DNA from: Bartonella bacilliformis Ver097
GTDB taxonomy: Bacteria; Pseudomonadota; Alphaproteobacteria; Rhizobiales; Rhizobiaceae
Direction: 5' to 3'
DNA length: 64,000 nucleotides
NCBI RefSeq assembly: GCF_000709795.1
Contig: NZ_KL503803.1
Coordinates: 186,001 to 250,000, forward strand
Numbering within the stretch: the stretch's first letter is position 1; every line of letters begins with the position of its first letter. The notes under the pieces are model-generated. The model was not told the DNA's origin. It made no database searches and was given only the letters and a program-made list of their open reading frames with translations. A program made the position numbers and the translations under genes. This document shows positions 1 to 8,932 of the stretch, in pieces.

Positions 1-1301
1 GATTTCATTTCAGTTGTTGCGGAAGGTTGAATAGAACCTTGAAAGCCAAGTTTTTCTGCTTCTTTAATGCGTTGTCCTGAATAAGAAACAGTGCGAATTG
101 TTCCTGAAAGACTGATTTCACCAAAATACACATAATGGGCAGGGAGAGGAATGTTTGCAAGAGAGGATACTAAAGAAGCTGCAACAGCTAAATCAGCTGC
201 GGGTTCTGATATTTTGTAGCCACCTGCAACATTAAGATAGACATCATGTTGCCCAAAGCGAACACCACAATGAGATTCTAAAACAGCTAAAATCATTGAA
301 AGACGGCCTCCGTCCCATCCTACAACAGTGCGTCGTGGTGTTCCAAGAGAAGAGAGAGCAACAAGTGCTTGAATTTCTACTAATATAGGGCGTGTTCCTT
401 CCATCCCTGCGAAAACAGCAGCTCCTGGTGCTTTTTCATTCCGTTCCCCTAAAAAAAGTTGAGATGGATTGGTAACTTCTTGTAATCCTTTATCGGACAT
501 TTCAAAAACACCAATTTCATTAGTTGGCCCGAAACGATTTTTTACGGTTCTTAAGATTCGATAATGGTGGCTACCTTCGCCCTCAAAATAGAGAACACCA
601 TCCACCATGTGTTCTACAACGCGGGGGCCTGCAATTTGTCCATCTTTAGTAACATGACCAACAAGAATAACGGCAGCGCCTGTTTTTTTTGCAAAACGGA
701 TGATTGCTTGAGCACTGATGCGCACTTGCGTTACAGTTCCAGGGGCTGATTCAGCCGCATCTGACCATAGGGTTTGAATTGAATCAATAATGACCATATC
801 AAGTTTTTTATGCTCATTTAAGGTTGCAAGAATATCCTCAACATTAGTTTCTGCAGCAAGTTGGACTGTTGTATTTGTAGCACCAAGCCTTTGTGCGCGT
901 AAGCGGATTTGTTCAACAGATTCTTCACCTGAAACATAGATAACATGATGTCCTTTTTGCGATAATGCAGCTGCTGTTTGCGTAAGCAGTGTTGATTTGC
1001 CAATACCTGGATCGCCGCCGACAAGTAATGCAGATCCACGAACAAAACCTCCACCGGTAACACGATCAAGTTCAGAAATTCCAGAATGAATGCGTGGAGT
1101 ATCTTCAATATCTCCAGAAAGGAAAGTGAGTGCTATGACACGTCCTTTACGAATATTTTGCGTAGGGCCACTGCCAATACCGCTATTCATATCTTCTTCA
1201 ATAAGAGAATTCCATTCTCCGCAAGAAGTGCATTTTCCAGCCCAGCGTGAATAAATGGTACCACAATTTTGGCAGATAAATTTAATACGATTGCGTGCCA
1301 T
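1..1301 (-). CDS. radA: DNA repair protein RadA, C-terminus cut by window edge
   Basis: RadA is a RecA-like ATPase and branch-migration helicase that processes recombination intermediates. Reading inward from an ATG at 1301, the frame stays open to the window edge and gives about 433 residues, so roughly the last 30 of a usual ~460-residue protein are missing. A C4 zinc finger is visible at Cys10, Cys13, Cys24 and Cys27. The Walker A motif GGDPGIGKST lies near residue 95, and the RadA-specific KNRFG motif lies in the middle. The C-terminal part is the Lon-protease-like domain. It sits 12 bases downstream of dnaB on the same strand, so the two may be co-transcribed. Identity is secure; only the 3' end is unseen. 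Confidence 0.95.
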   Translation of the reverse strand, partial: MARNRIKFICQNCGTIYSRWAGKCTSCGEWNSLIEEDMNSGIGSGPTQNIRKGRVIALTFLSGDIEDTPRIHSGISELDRVTGGGFVRGSALLVGGDPGIGKSTLLTQTAAALSQKGHHVIYVSGEESVEQIRLRAQRLGATNTTVQLAAETNVEDILATLNEHKKLDMVIIDSIQTLWSDAAESAPGTVTQVRISAQAIIRFAKKTGAAVILVGHVTKDGQIAGPRVVEHMVDGVLYFEGEGSHHYRILRTVKNRFGPTNEIGVFEMSDKGLQEVTNPSQLFLGERNEKAPGAAVFAGMEGTRPILVEIQALVALSSLGTPRRTVVGWDGGRLSMILAVLESHCGVRFGQHDVYLNVAGGYKISEPAADLAVAASLVSSLANIPLPAHYVYFGEISLSGTIRTVSYSGQRIKEAEKLGFQGSIQPSATTEMK

Positions 1302-1313
1302 GTGAGATGATTT

Positions 1314-2816
1314 TTAACCAAATTGTTCTGGAAGATAATCGCTATCTGCCAAATCGCTAAAACGTGTGTATTCTGATTGAAAGGCAAGCTTAACCGTTCC
1401 TGTTGGTCCATGGCGTTGTTTTGCAACAATAATGTCTGCTTTCCCAAAAACTGCATCCATATCAGTTTGCCATTTCAAATGTTCAGAGCTACCCGCTTTA
1501 GGTTCTTCATTTTTGAGGTAATATTCTTCACGATACACAAAAAGAACAACATCCGCGTCTTGTTCAATTGAACCAGATTCGCGTAAATCTGATAATTGTG
1601 GACGCTTATCTGTTCGGTTTTCAACTTGGCGCGAAAGCTGTGAAAGGGCAATAATCGGCACATTCAATTCTTTCGCTAAAGCTTTTAGTCCTGTAGTAAT
1701 TTCTGTAATTTCTTGAACACGATTTTCCGATGAACGTTTCGAATTGCTTGTCATTAACTGTATATAGTCAATAATTAATACATCTAATCCGTGTTGTCGT
1801 TTTAAACGACGCGCGCGTGCGGCTAATTGAGTGATCGATATACCACCAGTTTGGTCAATATAGAGTGGCGCTTTTTGTAAATGATTTACGGTGCGTAATA
1901 ATTTTGCGAATTGTTCTTCTGAAATATTTCCACGCCGAATTTCAGAAGAAGAGACTTCCGTTTGTTCAGAAATAATACGTGTAGCAAGTTGCTCTGATGA
2001 CATTTCAAGAGAGAAGAAGCCAACAATACCTCCTTCATTTTCTTTTGATGGATCTTTTATTTTAGCATTACGATTATAAGCATTCGCAATATTAAAGGCA
2101 ATATTGGTAGCGAGTGAGGTTTTCCCCATACCAGGGCGTCCAGCCAAAATAATAAGGTCAGATGGTTGCAATCCTCCCATCTGTTCATCAAGTTTGTTAA
2201 TATGAGTAGCTATACCTGATAATTTTGAAGAGCGTTTTTTAGCAGCTCCTGCCATGTCGATAGCTTTTTTGATAGCATCATCGAAACTTTCAAAGCCTCC
2301 ACCATATTTGCCTGTTTCTGCTAATTGAAACAAATTGCGTTCAACCATTTCAATTTGTTGCGCTGGCGTAAGCTCAACAGGTGCATCAAAAGCTGTGTTC
2401 ACAATTTGATTACCAATATTAATCAAGGATCGCCGGATAAAAAGATCATAAATAATGCGCCCATAATCTTCCGCATTGATGATTGTAATTGCTTCCTTAG
2501 CTAAACGAATAACGTAATTGAAAACAGTGATGTCTCCGATTTTTTCTTCAGCTGGAATAAAGGGTTTAATAGTAACGGGGTTAGCAAGTTTTCCTTTTTT
2601 GATAATTTGCGATAAAATATCAAAGATTTTTTGATGTAATATTTCGAAAAAATGCTCTGGTTTTAAAAAATCTGAAACGCGATCAATTGCATTATTATTA
2701 ATGAGAATTGCACCAAGTAGCGCTTGTTCAGCTTCAATATTGTACGGCAGTTGTCGAAAAGAAGAAGTTTTTTCTTTGTGCGAAGGGCTAGAATTCAAAA
2801 TACTTGTTTCTTCCAT
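1314..2816 (-). CDS. dnaB: Replicative DNA helicase DnaB
   Basis: Hexameric helicase that unwinds DNA at the replication fork and recruits primase. The N-terminal helical domain (about residues 25-125) begins with the family-typical NIEAEQALLGAIL. The RecA-like C-terminal domain carries Walker A GRPGMGKTS near residue 226 and Walker B VLIIDYIQL about 110 residues later. At 500 residues it is a normal length with no intein. I chose the ATG at 2816; a GTG five codons upstream is open in the same frame and cannot be excluded. It is followed closely by radA. The 440 bases upstream separate it from the ribosomal block. Confidence 0.96.
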   Translation of the reverse strand: MEETSILNSSPSHKEKTSSFRQLPYNIEAEQALLGAILINNNAIDRVSDFLKPEHFFEILHQKIFDILSQIIKKGKLANPVTIKPFIPAEEKIGDITVFNYVIRLAKEAITIINAEDYGRIIYDLFIRRSLINIGNQIVNTAFDAPVELTPAQQIEMVERNLFQLAETGKYGGGFESFDDAIKKAIDMAGAAKKRSSKLSGIATHINKLDEQMGGLQPSDLIILAGRPGMGKTSLATNIAFNIANAYNRNAKIKDPSKENEGGIVGFFSLEMSSEQLATRIISEQTEVSSSEIRRGNISEEQFAKLLRTVNHLQKAPLYIDQTGGISITQLAARARRLKRQHGLDVLIIDYIQLMTSNSKRSSENRVQEITEITTGLKALAKELNVPIIALSQLSRQVENRTDKRPQLSDLRESGSIEQDADVVLFVYREEYYLKNEEPKAGSSEHLKWQTDMDAVFGKADIIVAKQRHGPTGTVKLAFQSEYTRFSDLADSDYLPEQFG

Positions 2817-3271
2817 AACGACTTTTCCCACTCAAGACTTTTAAGTTTTATTATTTAAGAGTGCTGTATATTAAAAGGATGGGATTGCAAATCTCTGATT
2901 TTAGTAAAAATAGCATTTTAAAATTAATAATACTTTCTTTAACAAAGACAATACGTATACTGTAATTCCCATATTTTATGTTTTATGATCCAGTCATTAA
3001 GATCACAATATTTGAAGTAGTTTTCATGCTATTTTTACACAACGAAGTAAATGCGAGCGGAAACACTTCCCCTATAATAACCCACAATTTGAAATCTCTT
3101 TGAGATAAATAATATGCTGAAAACTTGTTATGCAACAAAAATAATTTAATAAAAATACTCAGATTTCTTTAGACTGAGTATTTTTATAACATGTAAATAT
3201 TTTAAAAAATAGAAAGACAAAAAAGAAAAATATTAATTTCAGATTTTCTTTAAAAGCCGTTTTTATCACTA
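2817..3271. other. Intergenic region between dnaB and rplI
   Basis: AT-rich spacer of about 450 bases. The only structure I can support is the rplI terminator at 3151-3185. The dnaB promoter must lie in the rest, but no convincing -35/-10 pair stood out. No ORF, tRNA or gene remnant was recognised. Confidence 0.6.
3151..3185 (-). terminator. Intrinsic terminator after the rpsF-rpsR-rplI operon
   Basis: A perfect 12-bp inverted repeat, AAAAATACTCAG (3151-3162) and CTGAGTATTTTT (3174-3185), encloses an 11-base loop. Its AT arms supply the U-tract in either direction. It lies about 85 bases past the rplI stop, in the right place to end that transcript. Because it is symmetric it could work bidirectionally, but dnaB reads away from it. 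Confidence 0.8.
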
Positions 3272-3811
3272 TCATCCAATATTTTCTTCTAATGGTTGTT
3301 CTTGAACAACTTCCATTGCTTCCATAGAAGTAAGAATTTCAGCTTTTTCTTGAGGTTGTACTTCGTTGGCTGAACGTGCAACGTGAATTGTTACAGAAAT
3401 TTGAACCTCGGGATGTAGGTTGAGGGTAACGGGATGAAGACCGATAGTTTTTATTGGATGATTAAGTTCAATTTGATTGCGTTCAATAGCAAAGCCATCC
3501 ATTGTTATAATATCTGTAATATCGCGCGTTGATACAGAACCATAAAGTTGCCCTGTTTCACCAGCTGAACGAACAACAATAAATGATTTACCGTCAAGTT
3601 TTTCAGCAATTTTTTGAGCTTCATTTTTGCATTCAAGATTACGAGCTTCAAGTTGTATGCGCTGTGTCTCAAAAAATTTCTTATTAGCCTCATTGGCTCG
3701 TAGGGCTTTGCCTTTGGGCAATAAAAAATTACGTGCATAACCATCTTTAACTGAGACAATATCGCCTATCTGACCGAGACGATTAATGCGTTCAAGCAAA
3801 ATAATATCCAT
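3272..3811 (-). CDS. rplI: 50S ribosomal protein L9
   Basis: Large-subunit protein L9 binds 23S rRNA near the L1 stalk and limits frameshifting. The N-terminal RNA-binding domain (residues 1-50) has the family signature, starting [19 protein letters not shown] and continuing with [13 protein letters not shown] connecting helix and the C-terminal domain (about 70-150) follow. A tail rich in Glu, Gln and Val runs to residue 179. Length is within the alphaproteobacterial range. It is the last gene of the rpsF block, 25 bases after the DUF2232 gene, and is followed by a strong hairpin. Confidence 0.96.
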   Translation of the reverse strand: MDIILLERINRLGQIGDIVSVKDGYARNFLLPKGKALRANEANKKFFETQRIQLEARNLECKNEAQKIAEKLDGKSFIVVRSAGETGQLYGSVSTRDITDIITMDGFAIERNQIELNHPIKTIGLHPVTLNLHPEVQISVTIHVARSANEVQPQEKAEILTSMEAMEVVQEQPLEENIG

Positions 3812-3836
3812 AGTTTTTTCCTTTCAAATAGGTCAA

Positions 3837-4817
3837 TTAATATAATCTATCGCGTGATTGGTTGTTATGTTGGATAGTTGCCCAAATACCCATCAAAAGA
3901 ATTACGAAAAAGATAGGTGGAGCAAAAACGACAGTTAAAATTGCAATATAGACAAGAGATAATATAATAATCCGACTATTTATTCCTTGTGTAATATTAT
4001 GGAGATACGCCAGACCACTGATTGATATGATTATAGTATATGCAGTAGTAAAGACACGTATGCTTAAATCAAAAATAGAGCCTAATTCAATTACTGATGT
4101 TATGCAAATGATGATAAAAATAGCTAGTCCAGAAATTGGAAGTCGGAAGGTTTGTCTCCAATCATCACGAGGTCTTGTTAGCCACTTCATACGTTGTGCT
4201 ATGATCATTGAAAAATAAAGATTACCAATCAGAAAAATCAAACTATAAATCACTAGCGCAATAGCTGTTAAAGTCGCTATATGTGTTGTTATTAAGTCAG
4301 AAAAAGCCAGAATATCATTTTCATCTATGGATTTTGATTGCCGCATAGTCTGTACTACATTTTCAGCAATTTCTTGTGCAATTATGGGAGTGTTTGGATG
4401 ATTTTGGATATAAAATCCAATAAAAGTCGAGATGAGAGCAATAAAGTTAGTTAAGAGAAAAATAACTGATGATAATGGGTACCATATCAGCGAGTTTTTT
4501 TCTTGCGTTAGTTTTGCAAGTCCAAGAAGCCATGAAGCATAGACAGCAGGCAGAAAAAACAACAACATAAAGCCACAACCAATATAAACACTATTGGTTG
4601 TGACGAGAATAGCTGTAGCACTTATCAAGGCAACAAGACTAGACAATGTTCCTAAACTGAATGCAGAAACAAAAATTGGGAGTGAAATGAAGCAACCAAG
4701 GAAAAAGGAAAGGTAAGGTGCGATATTTGCAATACTTGTGATGACTATTCCTATAATAACAGCGAATAACCCAGCTAAAATACCAACTGTTATTTCATAA
4801 AAACGAAAATTTTTCAT
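3837..4817 (-). CDS. DUF2232 family multi-pass membrane protein
   Basis: Inner-membrane protein of 326 residues with about eight hydrophobic segments (roughly residues 9-31, 36-57, 60-80, 83-100, 118-140, 183-208, 225-275 and 285-312) and short charged loops. I recognise it as the DUF2232 protein that alphaproteobacteria carry between rpsR and rplI. Its function is not established. DUF2232 is distantly related to membrane proteins such as YybS and to ECF-transporter-like folds. It sits inside the ribosomal operon, about 155 bases after rpsR, so it is probably co-transcribed. No catalytic motif is obvious. Confidence 0.85.
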   Translation of the reverse strand: MKNFRFYEITVGILAGLFAVIIGIVITSIANIAPYLSFFLGCFISLPIFVSAFSLGTLSSLVALISATAILVTTNSVYIGCGFMLLFFLPAVYASWLLGLAKLTQEKNSLIWYPLSSVIFLLTNFIALISTFIGFYIQNHPNTPIIAQEIAENVVQTMRQSKSIDENDILAFSDLITTHIATLTAIALVIYSLIFLIGNLYFSMIIAQRMKWLTRPRDDWRQTFRLPISGLAIFIIICITSVIELGSIFDLSIRVFTTAYTIIISISGLAYLHNITQGINSRIIILSLVYIAILTVVFAPPIFFVILLMGIWATIQHNNQSRDRLY

Positions 4818-4972
4818 TTACCGCTGTCCTGCTTTTGCAGTTAGGAGAATCGCAATACTCCAACTTTGAATATTCTATGCGTTTTCATGTGCTTACAACT
4901 AATATGGGAATACTGTAGACACATATAGAAAAGGCAGCCAAGAATTTCCCTGACTGCCAGTGTATTGATAGT

Positions 4973-5221
4973 TTATTTTACAACATATGGAAGCAATCCA
5001 AGAAAACGAGCACGCTTGATAGCATTAGCTAATTCGCGCTGCTTTTTTTGACTGACAGCTGTAATGCGTGAAGGAACAATTTTTCCACGCTCTGAAATAT
5101 AACGTTGTAATAATTTGATATCCTTATAATCAATTTTCGCGACGTTTGTCCCTGAAAAAGGACATGTTTTGCGGCGGCGATTAAAGGGACGACGTGTCAA
5201 GTTTTGATTAATGTCGGACAT
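4973..5221 (-). CDS. rpsR: 30S ribosomal protein S18
   Basis: Small-subunit protein S18 pairs with S6 on the platform of the 30S subunit. The 82-residue sequence contains the S18 core, including [20 protein letters not shown] and the basic C-terminal half with [19 protein letters not shown]. The ATG overlaps the rpsF stop by one base (TAATG), so translation of the two partners is coupled. This fits the need for equal amounts of S6 and S18. Confidence 0.97.
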   Translation of the reverse strand: MSDINQNLTRRPFNRRRKTCPFSGTNVAKIDYKDIKLLQRYISERGKIVPSRITAVSQKKQRELANAIKRARFLGLLPYVVK

Positions 5222-5628
5222 TATTCTACTCCTTCTTCAACATCTTCGCGTTGGCGACGTGAAGGGCGAGACCGCTCTTCATCTTTTCCGGGAAAATCAT
5301 CACGGTCAGGACGTGAAAGCATAGCAGATTGCTCTTTTTCATGCTTTTCTACTCGGATAGTGATGTAACGCAAAATATCTTCATTGATACGCATTTGACG
5401 CTCCATTTCAGCAATTGCTGCAGCTGGAGCATCAATATTGATCAACACATAATGCGCTTTGCGATTTTTACGGATGCGATAAGCAAGGGAACGAAGTCCC
5501 CAGTTTTCAGTACGTTCAACTTTTCCACCGTGTGCTTCAATGACATTTTTATAGATTTTTAAAAGTTCATCAACTTGCTGCGGTGCAATGTCCTGTCGAG
5601 CAAGGAACACGTGTTCATAAAGAGCCAT
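5221..5628 (-). CDS. rpsF: 30S ribosomal protein S6
   Basis: S6 forms a heterodimer with S18 on the 30S platform. The 135-residue protein starts [14 protein letters not shown], the usual alphaproteobacterial N-terminus, at the ATG at 5628. An in-frame ATG six codons upstream falls before the GAAAGG ribosome-binding region and is less likely. The ferredoxin-like core spans residues 1-95 (with [19 protein letters not shown]). A charged tail rich in Arg, Glu and Asp follows, as in other Rhizobiales. It is the first gene of the rpsF-rpsR-DUF2232-rplI unit and is preceded by a GC-rich leader. Confidence 0.96.
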   Translation of the reverse strand: MALYEHVFLARQDIAPQQVDELLKIYKNVIEAHGGKVERTENWGLRSLAYRIRKNRKAHYVLINIDAPAAAIAEMERQMRINEDILRYITIRVEKHEKEQSAMLSRPDRDDFPGKDEERSRPSRRQREDVEEGVE

Positions 5629-5842
5629 GATTGTGCCTTTCTTCAATTAAACTTCACTGGTTTTGGCGCAAAGCCTCTGCGACTTGTCTTTATTGGAAAT
5701 TCCAAAGAAGAAAGGACGCGTTTGCAAATTCGAGACATTCGAGAGCGGAGATACGGGAGGTCGGAATTATTACGCTTCCTGCTGGTTGGTTTACCAGTCC
5801 TCCGTTCAACCTCCAGCCAAAACACTGGTAACGAACAATAGC
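5629..5842 (-). promoter_or_regulatory. Long GC-rich leader of the rpsF operon, candidate S6:S18 autoregulatory RNA
   Basis: The ~210 bases before rpsF look clearly richer in G+C than the surrounding AT-rich DNA, which suggests a constrained RNA. In the transcribed sense there is a two-part stem: GCTGG (5817-5813) with CCAGC (5785-5781), and inside it GGTT (5811-5808) with AACC (5791-5788). A second hairpin, TTGGAATTTCCAA, lies near 5705-5692. S6:S18-binding leaders that repress rpsF are known in many bacteria. I did not match the consensus base by base, so that assignment is inference. A 60-codon Arg-rich frame also spans the leader, but I see no reason to call it a gene. Confidence 0.5.
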
Positions 5843-5871
5843 CATTTACAATTTATCTCAAAAAATAGCAA
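5843..5871 (-). promoter_or_regulatory. Candidate promoter for the rpsF operon
   Basis: On the minus strand, TTGCTA (5871-5866) and TAAATG (5848-5843) are separated by 17 bases, a plausible sigma-70-type pair placed just upstream of the GC-rich leader. The -10 is a weak match. This would start transcription near 5836 and give a leader of about 200 bases. Confidence 0.35.
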
Positions 5872-5980
5872 GTTAATGCGTGTAAAAAATATGAGTTTAT
5901 TGAGTCTAGATGTATTTTTATATATTTTGCTTATTTGTAATGAGCGATTGATAGCGTAAACTTTGAGAAGTGAGAGAAAA

Positions 5981-6568
5981 ATGGACCTTTTTTATCAGAT
6001 TGATGGGGTGCTTTTTGAAATGCTTTCGGGCAATCATCAGGCAGGGTCTGTTTTAATTTGGTTTGGTATTATTTGTGCAAAATTTTTGATTTATATTATT
6101 CCTCTACATGTTTTTATTTTATGGTTTTGTGGTGGGTATGGGGAGCGGCGTGTGGTGCTCAGTATTTGCATCAGCATTTGTTTTGTATTTTTTTTGAGCT
6201 ATTTCATTTCTCTAATATATTTTCGTCCGCGTCCCTTCGTAGCTAATTTAACTCAACCACTGATTCATCATAAGGCAACTGCTTCTTTCCCTAGTCATCA
6301 TGCGTTGGTTATTGGGTGTTATGCAGCTTGTCTTTATTTCTCTCAGTACAAAATAGTTTCTAAATTTGCGTTGATATTTCTATTCTTAGTTTGTTGGGGA
6401 CGTGTTTTTACTGGCGTACACTATCCTTTTGATGTTTTGGTTGGTGCTGTTTGGGGAAGTTTTGTTGGTTGGAGTATTATTCGCTTTGTTTCCCCTTATT
6501 TCCCAGGGTTTTTGTATAAAATTCCACCATTGAAATATAATTTTAGTGCAGGTATCTATTCTAAGTAG
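5981..6568 (+). CDS. PAP2-family membrane phosphatase (undecaprenyl-diphosphatase/BcrC-like)
   Basis: Integral membrane acid phosphatase. The three PAP2 signature motifs are present: RPRPF (the RP of motif 1), the PSHH motif 2, and GRVFTGVHYPFD, which supplies the motif 3 Arg, His and Asp. About five or six membrane segments surround them. Family members dephosphorylate undecaprenyl pyrophosphate or lipid phosphates; the exact substrate here is unknown. The ATG at 5981 follows GTGAGAG; a TTG six codons upstream is open but less likely. It stands alone, divergent from rpsF and about 65 bases before fabD. Confidence 0.85.
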   Translation: MDLFYQIDGVLFEMLSGNHQAGSVLIWFGIICAKFLIYIIPLHVFILWFCGGYGERRVVLSICISICFVFFLSYFISLIYFRPRPFVANLTQPLIHHKATASFPSHHALVIGCYAACLYFSQYKIVSKFALIFLFLVCWGRVFTGVHYPFDVLVGAVWGSFVGWSIIRFVSPYFPGFLYKIPPLKYNFSAGIYSK

Positions 6569-6634
6569 ATTGCGTTGTTTTCATGAATTTAGTTGATAAT
6601 AGAAAATTTGATTTTTTCATTGAGGAGACACTTA

Positions 6635-7579
6635 ATGGTTGCAGCATTTACTTTTCCAGGACAAGGAAGCCAAGTTGTTGGTATGGGCAAAATGCTCACA
6701 GAACAATTTGTTGAAGCGCGTATGGTCTTTGAAGAGGTTGATGATGCTTTAGGCGAGAAATTATCGCACATCATTTTTGAAGGGCCAGAAGATGTGCTGA
6801 CACTCACAGCAAATGCGCAACCAGCCTTAATGGCTGTATCCTTAGCAATTATTCGTGTAATGGAAAAATTAGGGCTTAATATAGAATCAAAAGTAAAATT
6901 TGTTGCAGGTCACTCTTTAGGGGAATATTCAGCACTCTGTGCAGCTGGTACATTTAGTTTAGCTGATACAGCAAGGCTTTTGCGAATTCGTGGAAATGCT
7001 ATGCAGAAAGCTGTTGCTGTTGGTGAAGGGTTGATGGCTGCACTCATCGGTTTGGATGAACAAGAGGTTGAAGAAATTTGTAAAGCTGTTGAAAAAGAAG
7101 GTATATGTCAGATCGCTAATGACAATGGTGGTGGACAAATTGTTATTTCAGGTGAAGCAAAAGCAGTTCAGGTAGCAGTGGAGATTGCTTCAGAAAAAGG
7201 TGCTAAACGTGCAATTCTTCTTCCAGTTTCAGCGCCTTTTCATTCATCTTTGATGCAACCTGCTGCTGATGTAATGAAGGATGCACTTGGAACTGTTAAT
7301 ATGGTAGCTCCTGTTATTCCATTGATTGCAAATATTTCTGCTGCGCCAGAAAATGACCCGGAGCGGATTTTTATGCTTCTTGTTCATCAAGTCACTGGAC
7401 AAGTAAGGTGGCGTGAAACGATTGAGTGGTTTGGAGCTTATGGAGTTGATATGCTTTTTGAAATTGGTTCTGGAAAAGTGCTAACAGGTTTGGCTCGTCG
7501 TATTAATAAGGACATTAAGGGTCTAACAATTGGTACAGCTAAGGAAATTGAAGAAACTCTGAAGATTTTGGGTGTTTAA
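6635..7579 (+). CDS. fabD: Malonyl-CoA:ACP transacylase FabD
   Basis: Transfers malonyl from CoA to acyl carrier protein at the start of type II fatty acid synthesis. The N-terminus MVAAFTFPGQGSQ is the family hallmark. The nucleophile Ser94 sits in GHSLGEYSA and the catalytic His in APFHSSLM. Length is 314 residues, as expected. The ATG at 6635 has GAGGAG just upstream; the frame is open 14 codons further but without a better site. It leads the fabD-fabG-acpP-fabF cluster, with fabG 19 bases downstream. Confidence 0.97.
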   Translation: MVAAFTFPGQGSQVVGMGKMLTEQFVEARMVFEEVDDALGEKLSHIIFEGPEDVLTLTANAQPALMAVSLAIIRVMEKLGLNIESKVKFVAGHSLGEYSALCAAGTFSLADTARLLRIRGNAMQKAVAVGEGLMAALIGLDEQEVEEICKAVEKEGICQIANDNGGGQIVISGEAKAVQVAVEIASEKGAKRAILLPVSAPFHSSLMQPAADVMKDALGTVNMVAPVIPLIANISAAPENDPERIFMLLVHQVTGQVRWRETIEWFGAYGVDMLFEIGSGKVLTGLARRINKDIKGLTIGTAKEIEETLKILGV

Positions 7580-7598
7580 TTTTAAGAAGGTTTGAAAA

Positions 7599-8336
7599 AT
7601 GTTTAAACTAACAGGTCTAAAAGCTCTTGTAACGGGAGCATCAGGTGGAATTGGAGAAGCAATAGCGCGTATTTTTCATGCGCAAGGAGCAATTGTTGGA
7701 CTTCATGGAACACGTGAAGAAAAGCTTGAAGAAATTGCTGCAGATCTTGGAGATAATATTTTTGTTTTTCCAGCTCATTTTTCTGAGCGTGAAGCCATTA
7801 AAAATTTAGCTAAAACAGCAGAAGAAAAGATGGGTGGTATTGACATCCTTGTTAACAATGCTGGCATCACGCGCGATGGTCTTTTCGTCCGTATGCAAGA
7901 TAAAGACTGGGATGATGTGTTGGCTATCAATTTAACGGCAGCCTTTACTTTGACACATGAATTAGTACACGCTATGATGCGGCGGCGCTATGGTCGTATT
8001 ATTAATATCACATCTGTTGTTGGTGTTGTTGGTAATCCTGGGCAAACGAATTATTGCGCTGCGAAGGCTGGTTTGATAGGATTCTCTAAATCATTGGCAC
8101 AAGAGATTGCATCAAGAAATGTAACTGTTAATTGTATTGCTCCAGGATTTATTAAATCTGCGATGACCGATAAACTTAATGAAAAGCAAAAAGAAGCAAT
8201 TATGGCTGCGGTTCCAATGAAACGTATAGGAATGTGTGAAGAAATAGCTTCTGCAGCTGTTTATTTGGCAAGTAATGAAGCGGCTTATGTAACTGGTCAA
8301 ACGATGCATATTAATGGTGGTATGGCAATGATCTGA
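7599..8336 (+). CDS. fabG: 3-oxoacyl-ACP reductase FabG
   Basis: NADPH-dependent reductase for the second step of each elongation cycle. It is a short-chain dehydrogenase of 245 residues with the Rossmann motif TGASGGIG near residues 12-19, NNAG in the middle, the catalytic Ser in NITSVVG, and the YxxxK pair in NYCAAKAG. The C-terminal GQTMHINGGMAM is typical of FabG rather than other SDRs. It follows fabD by 19 bases with AAGGTTTG before the ATG. It is separated from acpP by about 255 bases, so acpP likely has its own promoter. Confidence 0.97.
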   Translation: MFKLTGLKALVTGASGGIGEAIARIFHAQGAIVGLHGTREEKLEEIAADLGDNIFVFPAHFSEREAIKNLAKTAEEKMGGIDILVNNAGITRDGLFVRMQDKDWDDVLAINLTAAFTLTHELVHAMMRRRYGRIINITSVVGVVGNPGQTNYCAAKAGLIGFSKSLAQEIASRNVTVNCIAPGFIKSAMTDKLNEKQKEAIMAAVPMKRIGMCEEIASAAVYLASNEAAYVTGQTMHINGGMAMI

Positions 8337-8592
8337 GTATTTGTTTGATTCTACGTTGATTTATAAGTTGTATTATTTTAGATAACATAGGTGAGATAAA
8401 CGGTATGTTTATTTCTCAGATATGGTGATTACTCACTTATCGGATACTTAGATTAGTTCATTTATTTAGGAGATATCCACAAAATGTTCTAAATTATTGT
8501 TAAAATTCTGAAGTGATAGATCTATCATTTGATGATAGGAAGCCATGTTGCTTTAATTAATAGGAAAATAATATAAATTTAAGGATTTCAAT

Positions 8593-8829
8593 ATGAGTGA
8601 TACAGAAGAGCGCGTTAAGAAGATTATCATAGAGCATCTTGGAGTTGACGCAGATAAGGTAGTACAAAACGCAAGCTTTATCGATGATCTAGGAGCAGAT
8701 AGCCTTGATACGGTCGAGCTCGTTATGGCTTTTGAGGAAGAATTCGGTATAGAAATCCCAGACGATGCTGCTGAAACGATTTTCACGGTTAATGATGCAG
8801 TAAAATTTATTGATAAAGCCTCTGCATAA
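8593..8829 (+). CDS. acpP: Acyl carrier protein
   Basis: Small acidic carrier of growing acyl chains, 78 residues. The phosphopantetheine attachment site is Ser37 in [20 protein letters not shown], the canonical ACP helix II. It lies between fabG and fabF. The 256-base spacer upstream and a strong terminator downstream indicate a separately controlled, highly expressed transcript, as for acpP in other bacteria. Confidence 0.98.
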   Translation: MSDTEERVKKIIIEHLGVDADKVVQNASFIDDLGADSLDTVELVMAFEEEFGIEIPDDAAETIFTVNDAVKFIDKASA

Positions 8830-8839
8830 CTTTATTGAT

Positions 8840-8873
8840 GGGCAAAAGCGCAATGCTTTTGCCCTTATTCTTT
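8840..8873 (+). terminator. Intrinsic terminator of acpP
   Basis: GGGCAAAAGC (8840-8849) and GCTTTTGCCC (8855-8864) form a perfect 10-bp stem with a 5-base loop, followed by TTATTCTTT. It is 11 bases past the acpP stop. It may attenuate rather than fully block read-through to fabF. Confidence 0.9.
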
Positions 8874-8932
8874 CAAGTTGGAACTATTTGAGAATATAGC
8901 TTAGAGAGATTCTTTGTTCAGGGTTAAGGTAT

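Noticed and set aside
564-749. Short plus-strand frame opposite radA
   Set aside because: Shadow of radA on the other strand; no ribosome site or domain.
5643-5825. 60-codon Arg/Lys-rich frame within the rpsF leader
   Set aside because: Its basic composition follows from the GC-rich leader and other frames there are also open; an RNA structure explains the region better.
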